Assembly (NCBI GenBank): GCA_029547205.1
Contig: JAKPPT010000020.1
Location: 62,001 to 126,000 of the forward strand
Origin: Spirochaetota bacterium
GTDB taxonomy: Bacteria; Spirochaetota; Spirochaetia; Treponematales; UBA12059
Reading direction: 5' to 3'
Length of the DNA stretch: 64,000 nucleotides
The first letter of the stretch is position 1; every line of letters starts with the position of its first letter. The translations under genes were made by a program, and so were the position numbers. The notes beneath the pieces are model-generated. The model saw only the letters and a list, made by a program, of their open reading frames with translations. It did no database searches and had not been told where the DNA came from. Below, one piece after another: positions 54,292 to 62,918 of the stretch.

Positions 54292-56267
54292 ACCCGTTTC
54301 GTGTACATGCACCATATGAGCCTGCAGGGGATCAACCAAAGGCTATTCGTGAAATTGTACAGGGATTAACTGCAGATGAACGTTATATAACATTAAGAGG
54401 TGTAACAGGTTCTGGTAAAACATATACAATGGCAAAGGTCATTGAGGCAATTCAGCGCCCGACGCTGGTAATTAGCCATAATAAAACTCTTTCTGCACAG
54501 CTCTATCGAGAATTTAAAGAATTTTTCCCGGATAATGCAGTAGAATATTTTGTTTCGTACTATGATTACTATCAACCCGAGGCATATGTGCCAGCACGGG
54601 ATCTCTATATAGAAAAAGAAGCCGAAATCAATGATGAAATAGAACGAATGAGGCTCTCTGCAACGAGGAGCCTCTTTGAACGGCGTGATGTCATTATAGT
54701 AGCAACAGTTTCCTGTATTTATGGTCTTGCAACTCCTGAAGTATATAGTTCTATGACCGTAAAAATTGAAAAGGGTGAAACAGTAAACTTAAATAAACTA
54801 AAACGGCGTCTCATTGAACTGCAGTATGAACGCGAAGGATTTGAGCTTGAAGGTGGTGTGTTTTGTATACATGGGGAAACGATTGATATATACCCAGCGT
54901 ATGCAAAAGAAGCATACAGAATTGAGCTTGATTTTGATACAGTAAAGCAAATACGCCGGGTAGATCCAATGACCTTTAAGACCTTAGAGGAACTCGATGC
55001 TGCTGTCATCTATCCCGCCAAGCAGTTTGTTATGCCACATGATATGGTTAAGCAGGCAATTCCTCGTATCAGAGAAGAGCTTGAAGGACGACTTGCTGTA
55101 CTGAAAGCACAGGGAAAAGTGATCGAAGCAGAACGGCTCAAGACTCGGGTTGAATATGATCTGGATTTATTGGACGAAATGGGCTATTGTCCTGGCATTG
55201 AAAACTATTCCGCTCCATTATCGGGGAGGGCGCCCGGAGAACGACCTTCGGTACTGCTTGATTATTTCCCAAAAGATTTTTTAACAATTATTGATGAATC
55301 TCATGTAACGCTTCCGCAAATTGGGGCAATGTATGCAGGAGATCGATCAAGAAAAGAAAACCTTGTGGAGTATGGGTTTCGTCTTCCATCTGCACTGGAT
55401 AATCGGCCACTCCGAATTGATGAGTTTGAATCACTTGTTAAACAGGTTCTCTATGTTTCTGCAACACCTGCGCAGACGGAGCTGGAAAGATCAAACCGTA
55501 TTGTCGAGCAGATTATTCGTCCTACTGGTCTTGTTGATCCTGAAATTTATGTTCGTCCCACCGAGGGTCAAATGGACGATATTCATAGTGAAATACAAAA
55601 ACGCATAGCGCAAGGTGAGCGAAGTCTTATATTGACCCTTACAAAACGCATGGCGGAGGAACTTGCTGAGTATCTCACAGGTCTTGGATTACGGGTACGA
55701 TACATTCACAGTGAAGTAGAAACTATTGAACGCGTGGAAATACTACAGCAGCTCCGAAAAGGTGATTACGATGTTCTCATAGGAATTAATCTGTTGCGGG
55801 AGGGTATTGATCTTCCCGAAGTTGCTTTTATTGCTATTCTTGATGCAGATAAAATTGGTTTTTTAAGGAGTGCAACAAGCCTTATTCAGATAATAGGAAG
55901 AGCAGCACGGAATGCGGCAGGTACTGTAGTGATGTATGCAGATAGAGTTTCACCAGCAATGCAGATTGCCATTGATGAAACAGCACGAAGAAGAGCAATT
56001 CAGCTTGCGTATAATCGTGAACATAATATTACGCCAGTTACAATCAAAAAAGAAATTCATGCTATACTTGAACGGCATAAGGAAGAAGCTGATAAGGAAA
56101 TTGTAGAAACAATATCAACATACAAAGCTGCACATAACCTTCTTGAACCAAAAGAAAAGGAAAAGCTTATAAAAAAACTCGAAGCAGAAATGCTTCTCAA
56201 GGCAAAAAATTTAGAATTTGAAGCTGCAGCAATGCTCCGTGATGAGATTGCAAGACTTAAAGAGTGA
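54288..56267 (+). CDS. uvrB: UvrABC system protein B
   Basis: The 659-residue DNA-repair helicase has Walker A in LRGVTGSGKTYTMAKV, the beta-hairpin region YYDYYQPEAYVP, a DEAD-like LTIIDESHVTLPQ, motif VI in QIIGRAARNAAG, and a C-terminal UVR domain (EFEAAAMLRDEIARL) for UvrC binding. The ATG overlaps the stop of the PdxR-like gene, an unusual coupling of a vitamin regulator and DNA repair. Confidence 0.97.
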   Translation: MNPFRVHAPYEPAGDQPKAIREIVQGLTADERYITLRGVTGSGKTYTMAKVIEAIQRPTLVISHNKTLSAQLYREFKEFFPDNAVEYFVSYYDYYQPEAYVPARDLYIEKEAEINDEIERMRLSATRSLFERRDVIIVATVSCIYGLATPEVYSSMTVKIEKGETVNLNKLKRRLIELQYEREGFELEGGVFCIHGETIDIYPAYAKEAYRIELDFDTVKQIRRVDPMTFKTLEELDAAVIYPAKQFVMPHDMVKQAIPRIREELEGRLAVLKAQGKVIEAERLKTRVEYDLDLLDEMGYCPGIENYSAPLSGRAPGERPSVLLDYFPKDFLTIIDESHVTLPQIGAMYAGDRSRKENLVEYGFRLPSALDNRPLRIDEFESLVKQVLYVSATPAQTELERSNRIVEQIIRPTGLVDPEIYVRPTEGQMDDIHSEIQKRIAQGERSLILTLTKRMAEELAEYLTGLGLRVRYIHSEVETIERVEILQQLRKGDYDVLIGINLLREGIDLPEVAFIAILDADKIGFLRSATSLIQIIGRAARNAAGTVVMYADRVSPAMQIAIDETARRRAIQLAYNREHNITPVTIKKEIHAILERHKEEADKEIVETISTYKAAHNLLEPKEKEKLIKKLEAEMLLKAKNLEFEAAAMLRDEIARLKE

Positions 56268-56284
56268 AAGGTTGAACAACAGTT

Positions 56285-57358
56285 ATGATGACACTTTCGT
56301 TCAGGTGGTATGGATATAATGATCCTGTAACATTGCAAGCAATACGTCAGATTCCTGTAATTAAGGAAATTGTGTTTGCACAGTATGATGCAAAACCCGG
56401 TGCTCCATGGGAGAGGTCAGTGCTTAAAGGTTTAGTGGACACCATAACCAATCACGGTTTTTATCCTGGCGTCATTGAATCTATTCCAGTTGCAGAGTCA
56501 ATAAAACTAGGAAACCACAATCGCGATGCTGCAATTGAAGCATGGATTGCATCAATGAAACTATGTGCTGAACTGCTTGTTCCATTTGAAGAAAAAACCG
56601 GTCACAAACCTGTCATAACCTATAATTTTATGCCAGCATTTGATTGGCTGAGAACGAATCTTGCATATACACTGGCCGATGGTTCCACAACGCTCGCATA
56701 TGAACAGGATCGGCTTGATACTTTGAATCCTCGAGATTCTGATTTTGTGCTTCCTGGATGGATTGTTGATAGAGAAACAGGTGAAGCTCTCCTTGATGCT
56801 TATGAAACAATGACTGAGGAAGTGTTGTATGATAATTTGTTATACTTTCTTAAAGCCGTTGTTCCATATGTGGAAAGAGCGGGTGTCGTCCTTGCTTTGC
56901 ATCCTGATGATCCGCCATGGAGCGTTTTTGGACTTCCGCGAATTATAACAGGCAAGACTATTCTCGAGCGTCTTTTTACTGATGTTCCCAGTCCTGTAAA
57001 TGGATTATGTTTTTGTTCAGGAAGTTTTGGTTCAACACCACACAATAATGTATATGAGCTTGCAGAAATTTTTGCTTCACGAATTTACTTTGCTCATCTC
57101 CGTAATGTCAAACTGCTTCACGGAAAAAGTTTTATTGAGACTTCACATGTTTCAGAAGCAGGAAATATTGATATGGCAAAGCTAGTTTATAAGCTCAATT
57201 CCATTACTGGAAACATTCCTGTACGTCCAGATCATGGACGTATGATCTGGGGAGAAACGGGAAAACCAGGATACGGTCTTTACGATAGAGCATTAGGCGC
57301 AATGTATCTGGCAGGGCTTATTGAAATGGCAGAAAAAAATAGCAGCGCAAAATTATGA
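56285..57358 (+). CDS. uxuA: Mannonate dehydratase
   Basis: The 357-residue TIM-barrel enzyme dehydrates D-mannonate to 2-keto-3-deoxygluconate in glucuronate breakdown. Family segments visible are LSFRWYGYNDPVTLQAIRQI, ITYNFMPAFDWLRTNL, VVLALHPDDPPWSVFGLPRI and VRPDHGRMIWGE. No other hexuronate genes are adjacent. Two ATGs (56285, 56288) are possible. It follows uvrB by 17 bp and may be co-transcribed. Confidence 0.93.
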   Translation: MMTLSFRWYGYNDPVTLQAIRQIPVIKEIVFAQYDAKPGAPWERSVLKGLVDTITNHGFYPGVIESIPVAESIKLGNHNRDAAIEAWIASMKLCAELLVPFEEKTGHKPVITYNFMPAFDWLRTNLAYTLADGSTTLAYEQDRLDTLNPRDSDFVLPGWIVDRETGEALLDAYETMTEEVLYDNLLYFLKAVVPYVERAGVVLALHPDDPPWSVFGLPRIITGKTILERLFTDVPSPVNGLCFCSGSFGSTPHNNVYELAEIFASRIYFAHLRNVKLLHGKSFIETSHVSEAGNIDMAKLVYKLNSITGNIPVRPDHGRMIWGETGKPGYGLYDRALGAMYLAGLIEMAEKNSSAKL

Positions 57359-57406
57359 TAGAGATGTTTTGCAGATGCAATTAAAATATCTCTACATTGA
57401 AATTAC

Positions 57407-57412
57407 TATAAT
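57407..57412 (+). promoter_or_regulatory. -10 box of the diguanylate cyclase gene
   Basis: A perfect TATAAT lies eight bases before ATG 57421. No good -35 is visible 17 bp upstream, and no Shine-Dalgarno sequence lies in between, so this is a weaker leaderless candidate. Confidence 0.35.
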
Positions 57413-57420
57413 TATGTTTT

Positions 57421-58446
57421 ATGCTTAACAGTATGAACAAAACACCATTGCTTAATACACCATCTAAATTTTTGGCTCCTATACTTATTGCCATAGCAGT
57501 ACTATTAGCCCTCAGCATTATTTTAATACTATCTGCCTATAATGCTACCAAAAAGGATATGGATCTCATTAACTCTATTGGTAGAATACGTGGTGGTATA
57601 CAAAAAGTAATCGTATCGCTCAGTCTAGGCGAGTTTAATGAAATAGATTATAACGATTTTGATCGGTATCTTTTGGATGCTCAATTGACATTGACACAGG
57701 AAGAATTTTTCAATTTACATACAGCGGTTCAGCAATTGATAAAGAGCTTTGATGATGGTATTACTTCAAGAGATACAGCATATTTGTACAGTGCAAGTTC
57801 CTACTTGTGGGACTATACTGATAATTTGATAACTGAGAATATCAAAAAGCGCGACCAGAAGCGAAAGCTCTTTATCTGGGGAATAGGTCTCCTGATTGTT
57901 ATGTTTGTGTTTATGCTTGCATACACATATTTGTTTTTTAAGCTGGTCATAAAAAAACTAGAACCGGAAGCAATGTTTGATACACTTACAGGAACACTTC
58001 GTCGTGGTAGATTTATCGATCATTTAATGACTAACATTGCAACGCTGGGACGAGGAGAGTATCTTGGTCTCATCATGTTTGATCTTGATCATTTTAAGCG
58101 AGTTAATGATACCTATGGTCATGATGTTGGTGATATAGTTTTACGTGAGACTACAGCATCAGTTTCAAAAATATTGCGCTCTGGAGATGTTTTGGGTCGA
58201 TTAGGCGGAGAAGAATTTGTAATACTGGTACGAAGCAAAGATAAACGAGCAGCACGGCTGCTTGCAGACAGAGTGAGATCTGCAGTAGAAAAAACGGTAA
58301 TTCCGCAAGTACCGGGCGGTATTACAGCAAGCGTCGGTGTTATTGCTGTTTCAAAACAAGAAAGCGCTGAATCAGCACTCAAACGAGTAGATGAATTTTT
58401 ATATGCTGCTAAGCTTGCAGGAAGAAACAGAGTAAGAAGTGATTAA
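57421..58446 (+). CDS. Membrane-bound diguanylate cyclase (GGDEF)
   Basis: The 341-residue protein has membrane helices at about 16-38 and 157-180 enclosing a ~115-residue periplasmic sensor segment, then a GGDEF domain (about 185-340). The active-site motif is RLGGEEFVIL (about 262). An I-site RSGD lies exactly five residues upstream, so the enzyme should make c-di-GMP and be feedback-inhibited. The signal sensed is unknown. It complements the HD-GYP phosphodiesterase encoded at 26-27 kb. Confidence 0.9.
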   Translation: MLNSMNKTPLLNTPSKFLAPILIAIAVLLALSIILILSAYNATKKDMDLINSIGRIRGGIQKVIVSLSLGEFNEIDYNDFDRYLLDAQLTLTQEEFFNLHTAVQQLIKSFDDGITSRDTAYLYSASSYLWDYTDNLITENIKKRDQKRKLFIWGIGLLIVMFVFMLAYTYLFFKLVIKKLEPEAMFDTLTGTLRRGRFIDHLMTNIATLGRGEYLGLIMFDLDHFKRVNDTYGHDVGDIVLRETTASVSKILRSGDVLGRLGGEEFVILVRSKDKRAARLLADRVRSAVEKTVIPQVPGGITASVGVIAVSKQESAESALKRVDEFLYAAKLAGRNRVRSD

Positions 58447-58520
58447 TTTCTAAAAATTGCACTATATGGTTCCACGTTGTTTTAAAATATCTTGTTATAC
58501 TAATATATTCTGCTATATAC

Positions 58521-58540
58521 TAATAACTCATTAGTTATTA
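58521..58540 (+). repeat. Inverted repeat just upstream of the tyrS ribosome-binding site
   Basis: TAATAACT (58521-58528) and AGTTATTA (58533-58540) flank CATT and end 2-3 bp before the AGGAG of tyrS. It could be an operator or an mRNA hairpin that limits ribosome access. The leader is far too short for a T-box. Confidence 0.45.
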
Positions 58541-58552
58541 CAGGAGAAAGCA

Positions 58553-59779
58553 ATGAATAAAGCTCTTGAGATTTTACAGCGACGCGGGTTTATTCAACAG
58601 TGTACTGATTTTGAAGGACTTTCCAGAGCTATGAACGAAGGGCCTATTACATTTTATGTTGGTTGTGATCCCACAGGGCCCAGTCTCCATATCGGGCATA
58701 TGGTGCCTTTTTTTGCTTATAAGCATTTAGTATCAGCAGGTCATCACGGTATTGCGTTGCTTGGTGGAGGCACGGCTCGTATCGGTGATCCATCTGGAAA
58801 AACAGAAATGCGCAAAATGATAAGCTATGATGAAATTGATGCTAATGCCGAACGGTTCAGGCGACAGCTTGATGCCTTTCTCAAATTTGACGGAAAAACA
58901 GCATATACTGCTAATAATAAGGATTGGCTGGCGAATCTTAATTATATCGAGTTTTTAAGAGATATCGGAAGGCATTTTTCTGTGAATCGTATGCTTTCGT
59001 TTGAAGCATATAAAATACGTATGGAAACCGGACTCTCTTTTATCGAATTCAATTACCAGCTCCTGCAAAGTTATGATTTCCTGGAGTTATATAAACGTTA
59101 CAATTGCAGGCTCCAGATTGGTGGTGATGATCAATGGGGCAATATTGTAGCAGGTATTGAACTCATACGAAGAGTAGAAGGAGCAGAAACATATGGACTC
59201 ACGTTCCCGCTCATTACGACGAGCGATGGCAAGAAAATGGGTAAAACAGAAAAAGGCGCATTGTTTCTCGATCCTGAAATGGTCAGCCCATATGATTTTT
59301 TCCAGTACTGGCGCAATGTTGATGATCGTGATGTAAAGCGTTTTCTGTTGCTGTTCACGTTTTTATCAGAAGAGGAATGTGAACAGCTTACCGCTCCAGA
59401 CAAAAATATTAACGAAGCAAAAGAACGACTTGCATATGAAGTTACCAAACTTATTCATGGTAAAGATGAGGCTGATAAAGCGCTTGAAGGTGCTCATGCT
59501 GCTTTTGGTGGTTCCGGAAATATCGAAGCAATGCCGACACTTACATTACCGCGACAGCGTTTTGAAGCAGGTTATCCTGTGCTCGATCTCTTTGTTGATG
59601 CTGGACTTGCTCCATCTAAGAGTGAGGCACGGCGTCTCATTCAGCAAAACGGTGCAATGGTTGGTGGAAAATTATGGACTAATGAAAAACAGGCGGTTAC
59701 ACTGGCTGATTGTGACTGTGCTGAATACTGTATTCTGCGTGCTGGGAAAAAACGCTATATGCGAATACTATTTGAGTAA
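58553..59779 (+). CDS. tyrS: Tyrosyl-tRNA synthetase
   Basis: The 408-residue class I synthetase has the HIGH motif in PSLHIGHMVPF and the KMSKS-type loop in SDGKKMGKTEKGALFL. LIQQNGAMVGG lies in a C-terminal S4-like domain (LFVDAGLAPSKSEARRL). The KMGKT form of the KMSKS motif is known in this family. AGGAG precedes the ATG. Followed 9 bp later by an HD-domain gene. Confidence 0.96.
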   Translation: MNKALEILQRRGFIQQCTDFEGLSRAMNEGPITFYVGCDPTGPSLHIGHMVPFFAYKHLVSAGHHGIALLGGGTARIGDPSGKTEMRKMISYDEIDANAERFRRQLDAFLKFDGKTAYTANNKDWLANLNYIEFLRDIGRHFSVNRMLSFEAYKIRMETGLSFIEFNYQLLQSYDFLELYKRYNCRLQIGGDDQWGNIVAGIELIRRVEGAETYGLTFPLITTSDGKKMGKTEKGALFLDPEMVSPYDFFQYWRNVDDRDVKRFLLLFTFLSEEECEQLTAPDKNINEAKERLAYEVTKLIHGKDEADKALEGAHAAFGGSGNIEAMPTLTLPRQRFEAGYPVLDLFVDAGLAPSKSEARRLIQQNGAMVGGKLWTNEKQAVTLADCDCAEYCILRAGKKRYMRILFE

Positions 59780-59788
59780 GGAGATTCT

Positions 59789-60349
59789 ATGACAATTCCA
59801 TCACATGAAGTATTAGAATCAATCTGGAGACGCTACAATACTGATGAATCATTATACAGACATGCGCTATCTGTAGAGTCAGCAATGAGACACTTTGCAG
59901 AAAAGCATGGAGAGGACATTGATTTCTGGAGTGCTGTTGGTTTTTTGCATGATATTGATTATGGAACATATCCTCACGAGCATCTGAAACACACGAGGGA
60001 AATTCTAAGTGAAAATGGTTTTGATGAGCAATTTATACATGCAGTACTCAGTCATGGGTGGAAGCTTTGCTCGGATATTGAACCGGAACATATTATGGAA
60101 AAAGTGCTCTATGCAGTAGATGAGCTTACTGGTTTTATTGCAGCCTGCGCTTATGTGCGTCCTTCAAAGAGTGTGATGGATCTGGAAGTAAGTTCTGTAA
60201 AAAAGAAATGGAAGACTCCTGCTTTCGCAGCTGGTGTCAATCGTACCGTAATCGAAGAAGGTGCACAGATGCTGGGAATGACACTCGAGGATTTAATTGG
60301 AGAAACCATTATCGCTATGCGCAAAGATGCGAAAAAAATTGGACTGTGA
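59789..60349 (+). CDS. HD-domain hydrolase
   Basis: The 186-residue protein is a single HD phosphohydrolase domain: HALSVESAMRHFAEKHG, the HD pair in VGFLHDIDYGTYPHEHLKH (about 54), and AVDELTGFIAA with the distal Asp. Such proteins hydrolyse nucleotides or related phosphate esters; the substrate cannot be told. AAGGAG precedes the ATG 9 bp downstream of tyrS, so the two are probably co-transcribed. Confidence 0.85.
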   Translation: MTIPSHEVLESIWRRYNTDESLYRHALSVESAMRHFAEKHGEDIDFWSAVGFLHDIDYGTYPHEHLKHTREILSENGFDEQFIHAVLSHGWKLCSDIEPEHIMEKVLYAVDELTGFIAACAYVRPSKSVMDLEVSSVKKKWKTPAFAAGVNRTVIEEGAQMLGMTLEDLIGETIIAMRKDAKKIGL

Positions 60350-60371
60350 GTGAGAAGCTTGCATGCACCTG

Positions 60372-61439
60372 TTACTGTAGTTCCTTTTTCATTGCTTCTT
60401 TGATATTGCTCTGATAGAGCTTTGCAAGCTTTTTCATGTCAGCAACAAATGTTGCAATATCACTGTTAGATTTTTTTGTAAACCATTGTTCATAGAGTGA
60501 AAGATCACTCTCATAGAGTCGGTATAAATCAATATAGGCATTATTGATGTTTTGCATATTGAACTTTTTATAATTAGGGTTTACAAATTCTTGTGCAAAA
60601 GCTGTTTCGTATTCGATCGCACGCTCTGCAATAATTTTTTGTTTAGCAGCGATTTTTTCTGCTTTGGTGAGTGTGGTATTGTTGTAAATAATTTCTAATT
60701 GCCGGGCGGTTTCCTGTAAAAATTGTATAAAAAGCTTATGGTCATGTTCCTGCTCCATACGTTTTTGTATGAGTGATGAATTTTTTCCGTATAGAGTTTC
60801 CAGATAGATCTGTGTTGCTGTTTGACCAATAAAAGTAGCAAATTCTTCATTGAATTGTGATGCACCTTTAATGAAAAGAGTTGCATGTGCTGATTCATGA
60901 AAAATAAGCTCAGCGATTTCATCTTCAGAATAGTGTTTCATAAAGGTATAGAGTGGATCTGAGAAATAGCCAAGTGAGCTAAAGGCTTCAACATTTCGTA
61001 TAAAGACATCATAACCTTGAGCCTTTAGCCTGTCAGTTTCTTGCTTTGCTTTATCTTTGTTATAGAATCCACGATACGGCATAGCGCCTACAAGTGGATA
61101 GTTCCAATAGTACCGTGTGAATGAATCTTCTTTGCATGCTGATACAACTGTTGCAACATATTCTTTAGCAGCAGGGACAATTTTTGTATAATTTTTTGTC
61201 AACGTAAGGTTGAATTTTTCAACTGCAAATCGTCTGACGCGATCCATGATAACAGACAGAGTTTGTAATTCTCCATCAGTACTGTTTTGTTTGAGATACT
61301 CATCAAGTGGTATTGCAGATAGTCGATCGTGAAAATATCCCCATGCCTGTTCTATGTACCAGCAGCCTGTCATGCTCATCATAATTAAACTCAACACACA
61401 AAATCGGATTAATACGATAGCTATTTCTTTTTGCTTCAT
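60372..61439 (-). CDS. Lipoprotein zinc aminopeptidase (PF10023-type)
   Basis: The 355-residue protein has a lipobox MSMTG-C and the predicted-aminopeptidase pattern: FSSLGYFSDPLYTFM, the zinc motif LIFHESAHATLFI (HExxH-like, about 180) and NEEFATFIGQTATQIYL with the third ligand Glu. It should be anchored in the envelope and cleave peptides. Its ATG abuts the stop of the AMMECR1 gene upstream (one-base overlap), so it is in an operon with AMMECR1 and MEMO. Confidence 0.85.
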   Translation of the reverse strand: MKQKEIAIVLIRFCVLSLIMMSMTGCWYIEQAWGYFHDRLSAIPLDEYLKQNSTDGELQTLSVIMDRVRRFAVEKFNLTLTKNYTKIVPAAKEYVATVVSACKEDSFTRYYWNYPLVGAMPYRGFYNKDKAKQETDRLKAQGYDVFIRNVEAFSSLGYFSDPLYTFMKHYSEDEIAELIFHESAHATLFIKGASQFNEEFATFIGQTATQIYLETLYGKNSSLIQKRMEQEHDHKLFIQFLQETARQLEIIYNNTTLTKAEKIAAKQKIIAERAIEYETAFAQEFVNPNYKKFNMQNINNAYIDLYRLYESDLSLYEQWFTKKSNSDIATFVADMKKLAKLYQSNIKEAMKKELQ

Positions 61440-62002
61440 TATTCTGCAGTAAAATCCTTTTCACCAAAAACGAGTGCTGTAAAGGAAAAGAGTTTTGCGC
61501 CAGGTTTGTAACAACTACCTGCTGGCAGTCCAGCTTTATAGCATAAGTGTTCAAGAAAGGTTTCTCTATCCCATCCTTGCTCTGTTGCTACTTGTGGCAG
61601 AAACACACCTGCTCTTCCTCCATATACGAGGTATGCACCATGCATACCCGGTATAATTGATTCAGGATCAGTTGGTTCCATTGGAGATAAGACAGAAATT
61701 TCAATATCGCAGTGGGGGAGTTCTTCCTGTCGGAGTGGCGGAAATCGCGGGTCTTCAAAGGCAGCTGCACATGCCATAGTTGCAATAGTGCTGTAGAGCG
61801 GTGCATCTCCCGTCATGTGTCCAATACAACCTCGCAATGAGCCATGTTTATGCAACGTAACAAACGCTCCATAATTGTAGGTAATACTATTAAAATGATC
61901 AGGGAAATTAGGTTTGCGCTGTTCAAGTCTTGCCTGTATAGCTTCTCGTGCTCCCTTTAACAACAGGCGCTTTTCCTGTATGGTTAATAATTCTTTATTC
62001 AT
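61439..62002 (-). CDS. AMMECR1-domain protein (AmmeMemoRadiSam system A)
   Basis: The 187-residue protein has the AMMECR1 signature in FVTLHKHGSLRGCIGHM and DPRFPPLRQEELPHCDIEISVLSP. The start is placed at ATG 62002 because GGGGTGG lies upstream and the N-terminus fits; a longer frame starts at 62023. AMMECR1, MEMO and a radical SAM enzyme form a widespread trio of unknown biochemical function. MEMO is directly upstream; the radical SAM partner is not in this window. Confidence 0.9.
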   Translation of the reverse strand: MNKELLTIQEKRLLLKGAREAIQARLEQRKPNFPDHFNSITYNYGAFVTLHKHGSLRGCIGHMTGDAPLYSTIATMACAAAFEDPRFPPLRQEELPHCDIEISVLSPMEPTDPESIIPGMHGAYLVYGGRAGVFLPQVATEQGWDRETFLEHLCYKAGLPAGSCYKPGAKLFSFTALVFGEKDFTAE

Positions 62003-62852
62003 CGAACCACCCCGCAGAACCATAGTTTACAATAAGATGTGTGGCATTTTGCTTGTATAGCGAGCTATCAGCTGTCATTATGATTTTTCTCGTGTGATTT
62101 TTCAATAGCTTCATTGACAGTAAGACTGCCAGACTCAGTGAATAATAGGAATCCTGTTCAACTGATTTCTGGTAGTGCCAAAATGTTTTACTATCATTTT
62201 TCTGGATTATTTGAGTAAATGTTTTTTGATGAACAGCTGCTTCCTGAGTAGTGCTTCCTACGCCCATATTGCTTACAGCAATAAAGACGGTATTTGTTGA
62301 TGGTTCCGGAAAGAGGTAATCAAGGGAACGCGCAAGTGTCTGTACTGGTATATCATTTGAACCAAATATGAGGATGGGGACAATGGGTACTCCAGGTACG
62401 AGGTATACAGAAAACAAGGTCTGGAGTTCAATGCCGGATTCTGCTTCATGAGCAGCATCACTAAATGTAACAAGGGTACTGCATGCTTCAATTTCGCTAC
62501 ATAACTCCTGGTCAACAGGAACTGCACCGAGCGGAGTAGCAAAATAGTCGGCCTGTGTGAGCAGAATGCCAAATTGATGGCCAGGAAACAGTGTTTTTGC
62601 AGTTTTAGGATGCAGATCTGATATAATGACAATTTTTTCAGTTTTTGTACGGCATATCTGACTCCAGACTGACGCCATTATTGGTCCAGCATACGTCAAT
62701 GCTGCATGAGGGCTCACCATTGCGCGCAAACATCGTTCAGGTTCCGGGTATCCATGCAGGTATGTTGCAAGAAGTTTTCTAAGTTCCTGCTCATCATCAG
62801 GGTACATGAGTCCTGCATAGATATTGTCCCGAACAACCGGTATGTTTGCCAT
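61995..62852 (-). CDS. MEMO-family protein (AmmeMemoRadiSam system B)
   Basis: The 285-residue protein has the MEMO fold related to class III extradiol dioxygenases: MVSPHAALTYAGPIMASVW, KIVIISDLHPKTAKTLFP, FSDAAHEAESGIELQTLF, and a late NTVFIAVSNMGVG. Candidate metal ligands are H in SPHAAL and H/E in AAHEAESG. It overlaps the AMMECR1 gene by 8 bp. Function of the trio is not established. Confidence 0.9.
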   Translation of the reverse strand: MANIPVVRDNIYAGLMYPDDEQELRKLLATYLHGYPEPERCLRAMVSPHAALTYAGPIMASVWSQICRTKTEKIVIISDLHPKTAKTLFPGHQFGILLTQADYFATPLGAVPVDQELCSEIEACSTLVTFSDAAHEAESGIELQTLFSVYLVPGVPIVPILIFGSNDIPVQTLARSLDYLFPEPSTNTVFIAVSNMGVGSTTQEAAVHQKTFTQIIQKNDSKTFWHYQKSVEQDSYYSLSLAVLLSMKLLKNHTRKIIMTADSSLYKQNATHLIVNYGSAGWFDE

Positions 62853-62918
62853 ACTGCTTTAAGCTTAATGCAACAGATGGTAATTTGCAAAATGCCATAC
62901 ACTTTAATAATGCAATTA

